From NCBI RefSeq assembly GCF_040807025.1, contig NW_027182594.1, positions 1-64,000 of the forward strand: a DNA stretch of 64,000 bases, given 5' to 3'. The notes beneath the pieces were generated by a model, which was not told the origin of the DNA, searched no databases, and was given only the letters and a program-made list of their open reading frames with translations. This document shows, piece after piece, positions 48,070-62,104 of the stretch; the first letter of the stretch is position 1; each line of letters begins with the position of its first letter. The position numbers were made by a program, and so were the translations under genes. Source of the DNA: Struthio camelus. Taxonomy: Eukaryota; Chordata; Aves; Struthioniformes; Struthionidae.

Positions 48070-49725
48070 GCTCCCGTCGGCCCCCGGCCTGATCCGGAGC
48101 CGATCCCGGCGGTTCCAAGGCCCTGCCGGACCCGATCCGGGGCGATTCGACACGATCCCAACCCGATCCGGGGTGATTCGACCTGATCCAGGGTGATTCG
48201 ACCTGATCCGGGCAGTCCCGACCTGATCCCGACCTGATCCGGGGTGATTCGACCTGATCCGGGCAGTCCTGACCTGATCCCGACCTGATCCGGGGAGATT
48301 CGACCTGATCCGGGCAGTCCCGACCTGATCCGGGGTGATTCGACCTGATCCGGGCAGTCCTGACCTGATCCCGACCTGATCCGGGGTGATTCGACCTGAT
48401 CCGGGCAGTCCCGACCTGATCCCGACCTCATCCGGGGTGATTCGACCTGATCCGGGCAGTCCTGACCTGATCCCGACCTGATCCGGGGTGATTCGACCTG
48501 ATCCGGGCAGTCCCGACCTGATCCCGACCTGATCCGGGGTGATTCGACCTGATCCGGGCAGTCCTGACCTGATCCGGACCTGATCCGGGGAGATTCCTGC
48601 CTGACCTGGACCAAATCCAGAGCGATTCTGACCTGATCTGGACTTGATCCAGCCTGATCCCAACCTGATCCAGGCAGTCCTGACCTGATCCTGACCTGAT
48701 CCGGGGAGATTCAACCTGATCTGGGCAGTCCTGACCTGATCCTGACCTGATCCGGGTGATCCTGACCTGATCCGGACCTGATCTGGGGAGATTCAACCTG
48801 ATCTGGACAGTCCTGACCTGATCCTGACCTGATCCGGGGTGATCCCGACCTGATCTGGACAGTCCTGACCTGATCCCGACCTGATCTGGGGAGATTCAAC
48901 CTGATCCGGACAGTCCTGACCTGATCCTGACCTGATCTGGACGTGATCCAGCCTGATCTTGACCTGATACGGGCAGTCCTGACCTGATCCTGACCTGATC
49001 TGGGGTAATCCCGACCTGATCCGGGGCGATCCTGACCTGATCCTGACCTGATCTGGGGTGATCCCGACCTGATCCGGACAGTCCTGACCTGATCCGGGGC
49101 GATCCCGACCTGATCCTGACCTGATCCGGGGCGATCCCGACCTGATCCGGACAGTCCTGACCTGATCCGGGGCGATCCCGACCTGATCCCGACCTGATCC
49201 GGGGCGATCCCGACCTGATCCGGACAGTCCTGACCTGATCCGGGGTGATCCCGACCTGATCCGGACAGTCCTGACCTGATCCAGGGCGATCCCGACCTGA
49301 TCCTGACCTGATCCGGGGCGATCCCGACCTGATCCGGACAGTCCTGACCTGATCCGGGGCGATCCCGACCTGATCCTGACCTGATCCGGGGCGATCCCGA
49401 CCTGATCCTGACCTGATCCGGGGTGATCCCGACCTGATCCGGACAGTCCTGACCTGATCCGGGGCGATCCCGGCCTGATCCGGACAGTCCTGACCTGATC
49501 CGGGGCGATCCCGACCTGATCCTGACCTGATCCGGGGCGATCCCGACCTGATCCGGACAGTCCTGACCTGATCCGGGGTGATCCCGGCCTGATCCGGACA
49601 GTCCTGACCTGATCCGGGGCGATCCCGACCTGATCCTGACCTGATCCGGGGTGATCCCGACCTGATCCAGACGTGATCCAGCCTGATCCCGACCCGATCC
49701 AGGGCGATCCGCCCCGGTGCCGGGC
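48070..49725. repeat. CGACCTGATCCGGGGCGATC minisatellite in a 3' UTR
   Basis: Over sixty units of about 20-22 bases (CCTGATCCGGGGTGATTCGA, CCTGATCCGGACAGTCCTGA). The array lies after the LOTUS-like gene's stop and before its polyadenylation signal. Confidence 0.94.
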
Positions 49726-49770
49726 TCCGCATCCGGCCCGCTTTCCGCCGCGACCCCGAGCCGAAGCCGC

Positions 49771-49776
49771 AATAAA
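49771..49776 (+). promoter_or_regulatory. Polyadenylation signal of the LOTUS-like gene
   Basis: AATAAA in GCCGCAATAAAGGGCGG. It implies a 3' UTR of about 1.8 kb, most of it repeat. Confidence 0.7.
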
Positions 49777-49865
49777 GGGCGGCGGCGTGGGGGGGCCGCG
49801 GGGCCGTGCGCGCCCCCCCTTAATCCCCTCGCCGACCCCGCAGCCTGATTAAGTTTTCATTAAGT

Positions 49866-49871
49866 TTTAAT
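49866..49871 (-). promoter_or_regulatory. Likely polyadenylation signal of the GSG1L-like gene
   Basis: TTTAAT on the plus strand reads ATTAAA on the minus strand, in a rare A/T-rich patch (49848-49880), about 30 bases past the stop. Confidence 0.5.
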
Positions 49872-49899
49872 TACTTTAAGCCGTGGGGGAGCGGGGGGG

Positions 49900-52839
<2,940 letters not shown>

Positions 52840-53214
52840 GCCCCTCGCCGTCCTCCCTTCTCCTCCTCCTCCTCCTCGTCCCCGCTGCTGCTCTCCCGCT
52901 CCCCCCGCCCCCCCCGGCCGCGCGGGGCTTAATCCTGCCCGCGACGCTGCCGGCGGGGGGGAAGCAGGGAGGAAAAGCGGCTGCAAGGATCCCCCGGGGC
53001 GTCGCGGGGGGACGCGGGCTCGGCCCGGACGCCGGGGCTCCCCCCGCCCGCAGCGCCAGGGCTGGGGGGGCCGGAGCAGGGACGCTCGGGACCCCCGCCG
53101 GCGGCTCCCCGCACGCCTGGGTCCCTGCGTTGGGGTGGGGGGAGGCGGGGGGGATTAGGGTCCAGCTGGTGCCTCCGGGAGCTGCTTCGCCTCCGGGGCC
53201 GGAGCCGCGGCCAG

Positions 53215-53905
53215 GGAATTACAGCCCTGCTGGAGCCCGGCCAGGGCCCGGACGCCTGGGCCCCCATCTGGCTCCGCAGCGAGGACCCGGACGCCTGGGC
53301 CCCCGCCCGGCTCGGGAGCGAGCGCCCGGACGCCTGGGCCCCCATCTGGCTCTGCAGCGAGCGCCCGGACGCCTGGGCCCCTGCCCGGCTCGGGAGCGAG
53401 GACCCAGACGCCTGGGCTCCCGCTCGGCTCGGGAGTGAGCGCCCGGACGCCTGGGCCCCCATCTGGCTCGGGAGCGAGGACCCAGACGCCTGGGCCCCCA
53501 TCTGGCTTCGCAGCGAGGACCCGGACGCCTGGGCCCCCGCCCGGCTCGGGAGCGAGCGCCCGGACGCCTGGGCCCCCATCTGGCTCGGGAGCGAGCGCCC
53601 GGACGCCTGGGCCCCCATCTGGCTCGGGAGCGAGCGCCCGGACGCCTGGGCCCCCATCTGGCTCGGTGGCAGCAAGCACCCGGACGCCTGGGCCCCCGTC
53701 TGGCTCCATAGTGAGCGCCCGGACGCCTGGGCCCCCACCCAGCTCGGTGGCAGCGAGGGCCCGGACGCCTGGGCCCCTGTCTGGCTCGGGAGTGAGGGCC
53801 CGGACGCCTGGGCCCCCACCCAGCTCGGTGGCAGCGAGGGCCCGGACGCCTGGGTCCCCGCCCGGCTCGGGAGTGAGGGCCCGGATGCCTGGCCCCCCCC
53901 CCCCC
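53215..53905. repeat. 40-base GCCCGGACGCCTGGGCCCCC minisatellite
   Basis: About seventeen units of CCGGACGCCTGGGCCCCCAT + CTGGCTCGGGAGCGAGCG. It contains the dispersed core on the plus strand. It lies upstream of the GSG1L-like gene, with no gene seen. Confidence 0.94.
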
Positions 53906-54034
53906 TCAAATTGGTTCCCCTGGGGCATTGTGGGAGCCGGAGCAGAGGCAGCGCTCGGGGCGGTGGAAAGAGCCATCGAGCGACCCACATTCCCCACGCG
54001 GTTAACTGCGCCTGCTAATTAGCAGGAACGGGGA

Positions 54035-54225
54035 AGGGTCTAGGGGGCTGAGGGGGGGCTCTGGGGGGCTGAGGGGGGCTCCAGGGGGCTAAGGGGGGCG
54101 CCTGGGGGCTCTGGGGGGCTGAGGGGGGCTAAGGGGGGCTATGGGGAGCTCCGGGGGGCTGAGGGGGGCTCCTGGGGGCTCTGGGGGTCTGAGGGGGGCT
54201 CCGGGGGGCTGAGGACCAGCTCCAG
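54035..54225. repeat. GGGGGGCTGAGGGGGGCTC repeat
   Basis: Short tandem GGGGGCTCTGGGGGGCTGAG and GGGGCTCCAGGGGGCTAAG units. No gene is seen from 53905 to 54400. Confidence 0.85.
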
Positions 54226-54551
54226 CCCAGGGCAGGATTCGGGGGGGGGCCCCGATCGCTCGCCCACCTAACGAGCCCCGGCCGCATCCGAGCCCCCACC
54301 CCGACCCCCCATTTCGGCAGGGACCCTCCGGGAGGGAGGGAGGAGACCACCCCGGACACCCCCAGTCCCCCCCCCGCCGCCGTCTCCCGCGCCCCCCCAG
54401 CACCTACCGGCAGGGTGGCGGGTCCCGAGCCGGTCACGGCGGCGGCGGCGGTGGGGGGGGGTCCTGGGTGCTCGAGGAAGGTGAGGAGGCGGGGGGGCGC
54501 TCGAGGGGGTCCGGCGGGGCGCGGGGGGAGGACCCCCGCCCCGGCGCGGCC

Positions 54552-54946
54552 TCAGGGCAGGGCCCGGCGGGCTGCGGCGGCCCCCAGGGCGAGGGCCCCC
54601 CCCAGGAGCGGCGGGCAGGGGGCGGCCGAGGCGGGGGCGGCCGAGGCGGGGGCCAGGCGGCAGGGCGGCGGCGGCGGCTCCGGGGTCCAGGCGGGATCTG
54701 TGGGGAGAAGAGCCGGGGTGGGTGGGTGGGTGGGGGGCGCACGGAGCGCGGGGGGGGGGGGCTCGGCTCACCCCGGGGGTCCCGCAGGCGGGCGCGCAGC
54801 CGGCCCAGGGCCTGGCTCAGGTTGGAGACGGCGCCCTGCAGCCGGGCGTTCTCGCCCCGCAGCGCCCGCAGCGCCTCCTGCAGCTCGAAGGGGGCCCCCC
54901 CGGCCCCCAGCAGGGCCAGCAGGGCCAGCGCGCCCCACGGCCCCAT
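54552..54946 (-). CDS. Small putative secreted or anchored coiled-coil protein (unrecognised)
   Basis: Two exons on the minus strand, 54946-54772 and 54697-54552, join in phase 1 to give 106 residues; an in-frame ATG at 54982 would add twelve. The N-terminus MGPWGALALLALLGAGGAP is a good signal peptide. It is followed by a heptad-like helix FELQEALRALRGENARLQGA, VSNLSQALGRLRARLRD, with one NLS glycosylation sequon. Exon 2 adds a Pro-rich segment and a hydrophobic tail PPLLGGALALGAAAA before the stop, which could be a GPI signal or a weak membrane helix. The intron has a GT donor and a CCCACAG acceptor. I do not recognise the family. The gene lies between the GSG1L-like gene and RPL28. Confidence 0.55.
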
Positions 54947-55109
54947 GGCCACTGCGCCCCACGGCGCCTCCCAGGGCCCCACGCCCCCCCCCGCCCCTCC
55001 CAGTCCCGTCCCCCCCCCCCCCCGCCAGCCCTATCGATCCCCCCTGTCGGCTGCTTCCTCTCCCCCATCGATAACAGCCCGAGGCAGCGAGCGGCGGAGG
55101 GACCCACCC

Positions 55110-56010
55110 CCTGCCCCACGGCCCCCCTCCTGCCCCACAGCCCCCCTCCTGCCCCATGGCCTCCTGCCCCACGGCCCCCTTCCTGCCCCACAGCCCCCCT
55201 CCTGCCCCACAGCCCCCCTCCTGCCCCACGGCCCCCCTCCTGCCCCATGGCCTCCTGCCCCACGGCCCCCTTCCTGCCCCACAGCCCCCCTCCTGCCCCA
55301 CAGCCCCCCTCCTGCCCCACGGCCCCTTCCCCTGCCCCATGGCCTCCTGCCCCACGGCCCCTTCCCCTGCCCCATGGCCTCCTGCCCCACGGCCCCCCTC
55401 CTGCCCCATGGCCTCCTGCCCCACGGCCCCCCTCCTGCCCCACACCCCTCCTCCTGCCCCACGGCCCCCCTCCTGCCCCACGGCCCCTTCCCCTGCCCCA
55501 CAGCCCCCCTCCTGCCCCATGGCCTCCTGCCCCACAGCCCCTTCCCCTGCCCCACAGCCCCCCTCCTGCCCCATGGCCTCCTGCCCCATGGCCTCCTGCC
55601 CCACAGCCCCCCTCCTGCTCCACGGCCCCCCTCCTGCCCCATGGCCTCCTGCCCCACGGCCCCCCTCCTGCCCCATGGCCTCCTGCCCCACAGCCCCCTC
55701 CTGCCCCACATCCCCCCTCCTGCCCCACAGCCCCCCTCCTGCCCCACGGCCCCTTCCCCTGCCCCACGGCCCCCCTCCTGCCCCACGGCCCCCCTTCTGC
55801 CCCACAGCCCCCCTCCTGCCCCATGGCCTCCTGCCCCACGGCCCCTTCCCCTGCCCCACAGCCCCCTCCTGCCCCACGGCCCCTTCCCCTGCCCCATGGC
55901 CCCCCCTCCTGCCCCACGGGCCCACATCCCCCCTCCTGCCCCACAGCCTCCTGCTGCTCCACGTCCCCCTCCTGCCCCACGGCCCCCCCTCCTGCCCCAT
56001 GGCCCCTCCT
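55110..56010. repeat. CCCCTCCTGCCCCACGGCC minisatellite
   Basis: Over forty units of 18-21 bases (CCCCTCCTGCCCCACAGCC, CCATGGCCTCCTGCCCCACG). The spacing keeps several frames free of stops, which explains the long false Pro-rich ORFs on both strands. Confidence 0.94.
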
Positions 56011-56254
56011 GCCCCTCCTCAGACTGGGGGGATGCAGCCGCCCCGCAGCCAGCACTGAGGGGCCGCGAAGGGTGGTGACAGATCCGGGCTCCCCACGGCT
56101 CCCGGGGGGCCCCGGCGGCCCCCAACGGCCGCCAACGGCCGCCCACGCGCCCCCAACGGCCCCCAACGGCCCCGGCGCCTCGCGCGGGAGGCGCGAAAAC
56201 CACCCGGCGGGCAGGCGGCCGCCGAAGCCCCGCCCACTCCGCCGGGAGCCTCCG

Positions 56255-56594
56255 AGCGGAGCCGAAGGGGCCCGAGCGGTGACGGAGATGGCCGAGAGGA
56301 GCCGAAGGGGCCCGAGCGGTGACGGAGACGGCCGAGCGGTGACGGAGATGGCCGAGCGGTGACGGAGGTAGCCGAGCGGTGACGGAGATGGCCGAGAGGA
56401 GCCGAAGGGGCCCGAGCGGTGACGGAGACGGCCGAGGGGTGACGGAGGCGGCCGAGCGCGGGAGGCGGGCGGGGGGCGGGGCTCGCCGGGCAGGGGGCGG
56501 GGCTCGCCGGGCGGTGGGCGGGGCTCGCCGGGCGCAGGCGGGTTCCGGCGCCCGCGCGCGTTCCTTCCGTTTCCGGCGGCGGCAGCGAGCGGAG
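56255..56594 (+). promoter_or_regulatory. RPL28 promoter and noncoding first exon
   Basis: A CpG-rich region with a GTGACGGAGATGGCCGAGCG tandem (about 56275-56455) and three GGGCGGGGCTCGCCGGGC boxes (56470-56535). These are followed by CCTTCCGTTTCC near 56563, a terminal-oligopyrimidine-type start expected of ribosomal protein genes. The first exon ends at 56594 before the donor GTAGCG. The TOP tract would put this mRNA under mTOR/LARP1 translational control (family knowledge). Confidence 0.65.
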
Positions 56595-56634
56595 GTAGCG
56601 CGCGTGGCTGCGGCCCGGCCGGGCCCGGGTGGGG

Positions 56635-58200
56635 GGGGGATCGGGGCCTGGGGGGGCAACTGGGGGGGGGTCGGGGCCTGGGGGGGATTTGGAGAGGGAT
56701 CGGGGCCTAGAGGGGAATTTGGGGGGGGATCGGGGCCCAGAGGGGGGGTCTGGGGGGAGATCAGGGCCCGGGGGGGGGTCTAGGGGGGGATCGGGGCCTG
56801 GGGGGGGATCTGGGGGGAGATCAGGGGCCGGGGGGGGTCTAGGGGGGGATCGGGGCCCAGAGGGGGGATCTGGGGGGAGATCAGGGCCCGGGGGGGGGTC
56901 TAGGGGGGGATCGGGGCCTGGGGGGGGATCTGGGGGGGATTCGGGCCGGGGGGGGGATCTGGGGGGTAAATTGAGGGGGGGATCGGGGCCTGGGAGGGGA
57001 TCTGGGGGGTAAATTGTAGGGGGGATCGGGGCCCGGGGGGGATTTAGGGGGGGATCAGGGCCCAGAGGGGGATTTGGGGAGGGATCGGGGCCTGGGGGGG
57101 GCAACTAGGGGGGGGATCAGGACCTGGGGGGCATTTGGAGAGGAATCAGCACCTAGAGGAGAATTTGAGGGGGAGAACGGGGCCCGGGGGAGATCTAGGG
57201 GGGAGGATTGAGGCCCAGAGGGGGAGCTGGGGGGGGGATCGGGGCCTGGGAGAGGAGATCGGGGCCTGGGGGGCAGCTCTATGGGGGGATCGGAGCCTGG
57301 AGGGGATCCAGGGGGTAGATTGGGGGGGGGATCGGGGCTTGGGAGGGGAACTGGAGGGAATTGGGGCTTGGGAGGGGGAGCTGGGGGGGGATTGGGGCCT
57401 GGGGGGGGATCAGGGCCTGGGGGGGAGATCGGAGCCTGGGGGGGATCTGGGGAGGGGTCGGGACTTGGGAGGGGAATTGGGGGTAGATTGGGGCCCAGAG
57501 AGGGGGCTCTGGGGGGGGATCGGGGCCTGAGGGGGATCTGGGGGGGGGATCAGGGCCTGGGGGGGATTTGGGGAGGGGTTGGGACTTGGGAGGGGAATTG
57601 GGGGTAGATTGGGGCCCAGAGAGGGGGCTCTGGGGGGGATCGGGGCCTGAGGGGGATCTGGGGGGGGGATCAGGGCCTGGGGGGGGTTTGGGGAGGGGTT
57701 GGGACTTGGGAGGGGAATTGGGGGTAGATTGGGGCCCAGAGAAGGGGCTCTGGGGGGGGATCGGGGCCTGAGGGGGATCTGGGTGGGGGGAATCGGGGTC
57801 TGGGAGGGTAGATTGGGACCTATGGGGGACCTGGGGGGGGATCAGGGCCTGGGGGGGGTTTGGGGAGGGGTTGGGACTTGGGAGGGGAATTGGGGGTAGA
57901 TTGGGGCCCAGAGAGGGGGCTCTGGGGGGGGATCGGGGCCTGAGGGGGATTGGGGAGGGGGGGGATCAGGGTCTGGGAGGGTAGATTGGGGCCCAGAGAG
58001 GGGGCTCTGGGGGGGGATCGGGGCCTGAGGGGGGTCTGGGTGGGGGGCATCAGGGTCTGGGAGGGTAGATTGGGACCTAGAGGGGGGGCTCTGGTGGGGG
58101 GATCAGGGCCTGGGGGGGAGATCGGGGTCCGGGGTGGGGATCAGGGCCTGGGGGGGGCTCCGGGGGGGCTGGGGGGGGATCCGGGCCGGGGGCTGAGGGG
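56635..58200. repeat. GGGGGGATCGGGGCCTGGGG minisatellite in RPL28 intron 1
   Basis: Units of about 25-35 bases at first. From about 57440 there is a larger unit of about 120 bases with GGGACTTGGGAGGGGAATTG, GGGGTAGATTGGGGCCCAGA and GAGGGGGCTCTGGGGGGG. Confidence 0.93.
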
Positions 58201-58222
58201 GCTCTCGCTGCCCCCAGGCGCC

Positions 58223-59495
58223 ATGTCGTCCCACCTGCAGTGGATGATCGTGCGCAACTGCTCCAGCTTCCTCATCAAGAGGAACAACCAGACCTACAGC
58301 ACCGTGAGTGGGGGGGGCGCGGGGGGGGCCCGGCTGTGTCCCCCCTCCCCCCGGTGGGGGATGGACCCGGGAGCCCCCCCCCCCCCCAAACAATGGCTGA
58401 GCCCGGAGGGGAGGGGCCCAGGCGTCCGGGCCCCCCCACAGTGACCTAGATGGGCTGCAAGGGGGCCCAGGTGTCTGCCCCCCCCCCCCAATGATCCAGA
58501 TGGGATAGGGTAGGGCCCAGGCGTCCGGCCCCCCCCCAATATGATGGCCTAGATGGGGTGGACGGGGAAGGCCCAGGCATCCGGCCCCCCTCCCATAGTG
58601 ACCCAGACGGGACGAGCGGACCCAGGCGTCCGGCCCCCCCCCCCCCCCCCCCATAGTGACCCAGACGGGACGAGCGGACCCAGGCGTCCGGCCCCCCCCC
58701 CCCCCATAGTGACCCAGACGGGACGAGCGGACCCAGGCGTCCGGCCCCCCCCCCATAGTGACCCAGATGGGACAGGATGAGGGGACCCAGGTGTCCGGGC
58801 CCCCCCCCAGCGTGTCCCCCCCCCCGCAGGAGCCGAACAACCTCAAGGCGCGCAACTCCTTCCGCTACAACGGCCTCGTCCACCGCAAGACGGTCGGGGT
58901 GGAGCCGGCGGCCGACGGCAAAGGCGTCGTGGTGGTGCTCAAGAAGCGGGCAGGTGGGCCCCGTCCCCGCGACCCCCCCCCAAAAAAACCACACGCCGCA
59001 GCCCCCCCCGCGCCGGCCCTGACCGCTCTGTGCCTGTCCCCCCCCCCGCCAGGGCAGCGCAAACCGGCCACCTCCTACGACCGCATCACCGTCAACAAGA
59101 ACGCCCGGGCCACGCTCAGCAGCCTGCGCCACATCATCCGCAAGAACAAGTACCGCAAGGACCTGCGCATGGTGAGCGCCCGGACGCCTGGGCCCCTCGC
59201 CGGGGGGCGCTCGGCTCGTGGGGGGGGGGCCACGGAGCCGCGGGGGAACCGGGTCCTTGCGCTGAGCAGGATTTGGAGGGTGGGGGGGGGTGGTGGCATG
59301 GGGCTCAGCCCCACGAGGAGGGGGGGGGGTCCCGTCCCCGTGTGTCGTTCCCCCCCCCCCGCCCCGCGCTGACCGTGTCCCCCCCCCACCCCGCGGTGTC
59401 CCCAGGCCGCCCTGCGCCGCGCCAGCGCCATCCTGCGCAGCCAGAAGCCGGTGGTGGTGAAGAAGAAGCGGGTTCGCGCCGCCAAGGCCCCCTGA
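58223..59495 (+). CDS. RPL28: RPL28, 60S ribosomal protein L28 (eL28)
   Basis: Component of the large ribosomal subunit. Coding exons 58223-58303, 58830-58953, 59053-59171 and 59406-59495 give 137 residues, the same as human. The sequence is almost unchanged: [100 protein letters not shown] and [19 protein letters not shown]. All introns are GT-AG. The stop is followed after only four bases by AATAAA, a very short 3' UTR typical of ribosomal protein genes. Confidence 0.98.
58400..58800. repeat. Core-containing repeat in RPL28 intron 2
   Basis: Units of about 55-60 bases with CATAGTGACCCAGACGGGAC, GAGCGGACCCAGGCGTCCGG and a C run of varying length. About seven copies. Confidence 0.9.
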
Positions 59496-59499
59496 GCGC

Positions 59500-59505
59500 A
59501 ATAAA
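59500..59505 (+). promoter_or_regulatory. RPL28 polyadenylation signal
   Basis: AATAAA in GAGCGCAATAAAGGC, directly after the stop codon. Confidence 0.9.
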
Positions 59506-59509
59506 GGCT

Positions 59510-59985
59510 CCGAACTGCCCCAAAAACGCGGCTCTGACTCTGTTGGGGAGGGGGGGGGGAAGGGGCCCAGGCGTCCGGGGGGCGGCTGCCTCCCCAGGGA
59601 CGGATTTCGGGGGGGGGGAAGCTCTGGAGCGTCGGTTGGGAACGGAGACCCATCCACTCCCCCCACCCCGGGCACCGGGGGGGTCCCAGGTGTCCGGGTG
59701 GCTCCGCACACACAATTCCTGCCCTGCCCCCCCCCCCGCCGGTGGGCCCAGGCGTCCTGGTCCCCCCCCCTGCAGCGGGGGGGGGGATTTGGGTGCTGAG
59801 GATTAGGATTAACGCAGCCGTTGGTTGGGGGGGGGGGAAACGACGCCGCGTTTCATAACAGCCCGGACGCCCAGCTGACTTGGGGGTGCTGGAAGGACTT
59901 GGGGGGGGGCAGGATTTTGGGGACCCCCCCGGGGGGGGGTCTCTGTCCCCCCCCCCAACAGCGGCTCAGAGGCGGCGGCGGCAGG
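59510..59985. other. Spacer between RPL28 and the visinin gene
   Basis: GC-rich sequence with homopolymer runs and several copies of the GCCCAGGCGTCC core (near 59570 and 59747). No coding signal is seen. Confidence 0.5.
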
Positions 59986-59991
59986 ATGCTC

Positions 59992-59997
59992 TTTATT
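59992..59997 (-). promoter_or_regulatory. Visinin polyadenylation signal
   Basis: TTTATT on the plus strand reads AATAAA on the minus strand, about 115 bases past the stop. Confidence 0.8.
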
Positions 59998-60113
59998 GCC
60001 CCGGCGGGGTCGGCGCTGCCTGTACAGCTCCCGGCCCCCCCCCAGCGCTGGGGGTCCTGCGGCCCCCCCCCCCCAGTGCTGGGGGTCCCGTGCCCCCCCC
60101 GGCCCCCCCCCCC

Positions 60114-61019
60114 CTATTTCTTGGGCTCGTACTGGATGAGGTGCATGATGGCGTCGTTCTTCATGACGCCGTCGATGAACTCGCCCTCCGCGATCTTGTC
60201 TGGGGGGAGAGAAAAGGGGGTCAGCGCTGCCCGGCCCGCTCGGGGGGGGGAGCCCGGGGGGGGGGCAGGAGGTGGGGGGGGCTCTGGGGGGGAGGGCAGG
60301 AGCCCTGGGGGGGGGGATTGAGGGTCTTGGCGGGCTCTGGAGCCCTGGGAAGGAGGTACTGGGGGGCTATCGGGGTCCTGGGAGGGGGGCAGGAGCCTGG
60401 GGGGGGGCTCTGGGGGGGGTCAGGAGCCCTGGGGGGGATTGAGAGGCCTGGGGGACTCAGGGGGGGGGTCAGGAGCCCTGGGGGGCTCTGGGGGGGCTGG
60501 GGGCAGGTCAGGAGCTCTGGGGGGGGAGGCTCTGGGGTGCTGGGGGGGCTCTGGGGTGCTGGGGGGGGTGTCAGGAGCCCTGGGGGGCTTTGAGGGGGCT
60601 CTGGGGGGCTATTGGGGTGCTGGGGGGGGCTCTGGGGTGCTGGGGGGGGTGTCAGGAGCCCTTGGGGGCTTTGAGGGGGCTCTGGGGGGCTATTGGGGTG
60701 CTGGGGGGCTGGGGAGGGATTTGGGGGTGTCTGTGGGCTGGAGAAGGATTTGGGGGGGCTGGAGGGGGTTGGTGTTGGGGGGGATAATTGGGGGGCTGGG
60801 GGGGCATTTGAGGGAGCCGGGGGGGATATTGGGGAGTCAGGGGGCTTGGGGGTGCCAGGGGGGATGGGGGAGTTGGGGGGGATTGGGGGAGCCGGGGGGG
60901 TCCGCACCGTTGTCGCCCTTCTTGAAGTAGCCCCAGAGCTTGTCGGCCCGTTTCTGCGGGTTGTTCTCGTCCTCCGGCAGCAGCTTCTGCTCCTCCGCCG
61001 GGATCATCTTGAAAATGGC
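60114..61019 (-). CDS. Visinin, cone photoreceptor EF-hand calcium sensor (last two exons)
   Basis: Recoverin-family calcium sensor of cone photoreceptors, thought to tune phototransduction recovery. Exons 61019-60908 and 60199-60114 code 65 residues: AIFKMIPAEEQKLLPEDENN, PQKRADKLWGYFKKGDNDKI and AEGEFIDGVMKNDAIMHLIQ, ending YEPKK. This matches the C-terminal third of avian visinin (about 192 residues), including its fourth, degenerate EF-hand. KNDAIM and the ending YEPKK separate it from recoverin (ANKEIL...FEPQK). The first exon, with the myristoylation site and EF-hands 2 and 3, is not found up to 64000 and should lie beyond the window. Confidence 0.88.
60240..60900. repeat. GGGGGGTCAGGAGCCCTGGG minisatellite in visinin intron
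   Basis: Units of about 40-60 bases with GGGGGGCTCTGGGGTGCTGG and GTCAGGAGCCCTGGGGGGC; the G runs vary. Confidence 0.9.
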
Positions 61020-61029
61020 CTGGGGGGGC

Positions 61030-61790
61030 CGGGGGGGGTCAGATGGGACCCCCCCAGACCCATGGGGACCCCCCCAGGACTCCCTCAGCCCCATGGGGAC
61101 CCCCCCAGACCCATGAGGACCCCTCAGGGACCCCCAGACCCATGGGGACCCCCCCAGGACTCCCTCAGCCCCATGGGGACCCCCCCAGACCCATGAGGAC
61201 CCCTCAGGGACCCCCAGACCCATGGGGACCCCCCCAGGACTCCCTCAGCCCCATGGGACCCCCCCCAGACCCATGGGGACCCCCCCAGGACTCCCTCAGC
61301 CCCATGGGGACCCCCCAGACCCATGGAGACTCCTCAGGGACCCCCAGACCCATGGGGACCCCCCCTGAGACCCCCTCAGACCCATGGGGACCTCCCAGAC
61401 ACATGAGGACCCCTCAGGGACCCCCAGACCCATGGGGACCCCCCAGACCCATGGGGACTCCTCAGGGACCCCCCAGACCCATGGAGACCCCTCCCGGGAC
61501 CCCCCCAAGCCCCATAGGGCCCCCCCAGGCTCCAGGGGACCCCTCAGGCCCCATAGGGAGCCTCCACGGACCCCCCGACCTATGGGGACCCCCCCCAGCC
61601 CATAGGGACCCCCCCAGGGACCCCCAGACCCCTGGGGACCCCCCCAAAACCCTACACAGACCCCTCAGCCCCATAGGGCCCCCAGAGCACCCCCCAGAGA
61701 CCCCTATGGGGGTCTCCACAGGGACCCCCCCCCAAGCTCCCCAGGACCCCATTGGGCCCCCCCAGACCCACACGGGACCCCCCCCACACA
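61030..61790. repeat. GACCCATGGGGACCCCCCC minisatellite in visinin intron
   Basis: Units of CCCCAGACCCATGGGGACCC, CCCCAGGACTCCCTCAGCC and GAGGACCCCTCAGGGACCC, with a larger unit of about 120 bases repeated two to three times. Confidence 0.92.
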
Positions 61791-62104
61791 CACACGCACA
61801 CGCTCTGGGGCCTGGGCGGGGGCTGCCGGACGCCTGGGTCCCGCCCGGACGCCTGGGCCCGGCCACGGGGGGCTCTGGGTCGGCCCCTATGGGGGCCCCA
61901 AGTACGTGGGCCCCCCCCCCAACGGAGCCGCCTGAGCCAGGGCTAAATTTACCCCGGGGGGGGGGGAATTTTCCATCCCCAGCGATTAGCCCGGGGGGAT
62001 TTAATTACCCTAACGAGCTCCAGGGTCGGGGGGGGGGGGGGTAAATCCCATTAACACTAAAGCCCCTGCAGGGGGGGGGGGGGGGGTTAATCCCGGCCAC
62101 CTGC

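Noticed and set aside
54722-56362. Pro-rich plus-strand and Gly-rich minus-strand frames of over 400 residues
   Set aside because: Produced by the CCCCTCCTGCCCCACGG array on both strands.
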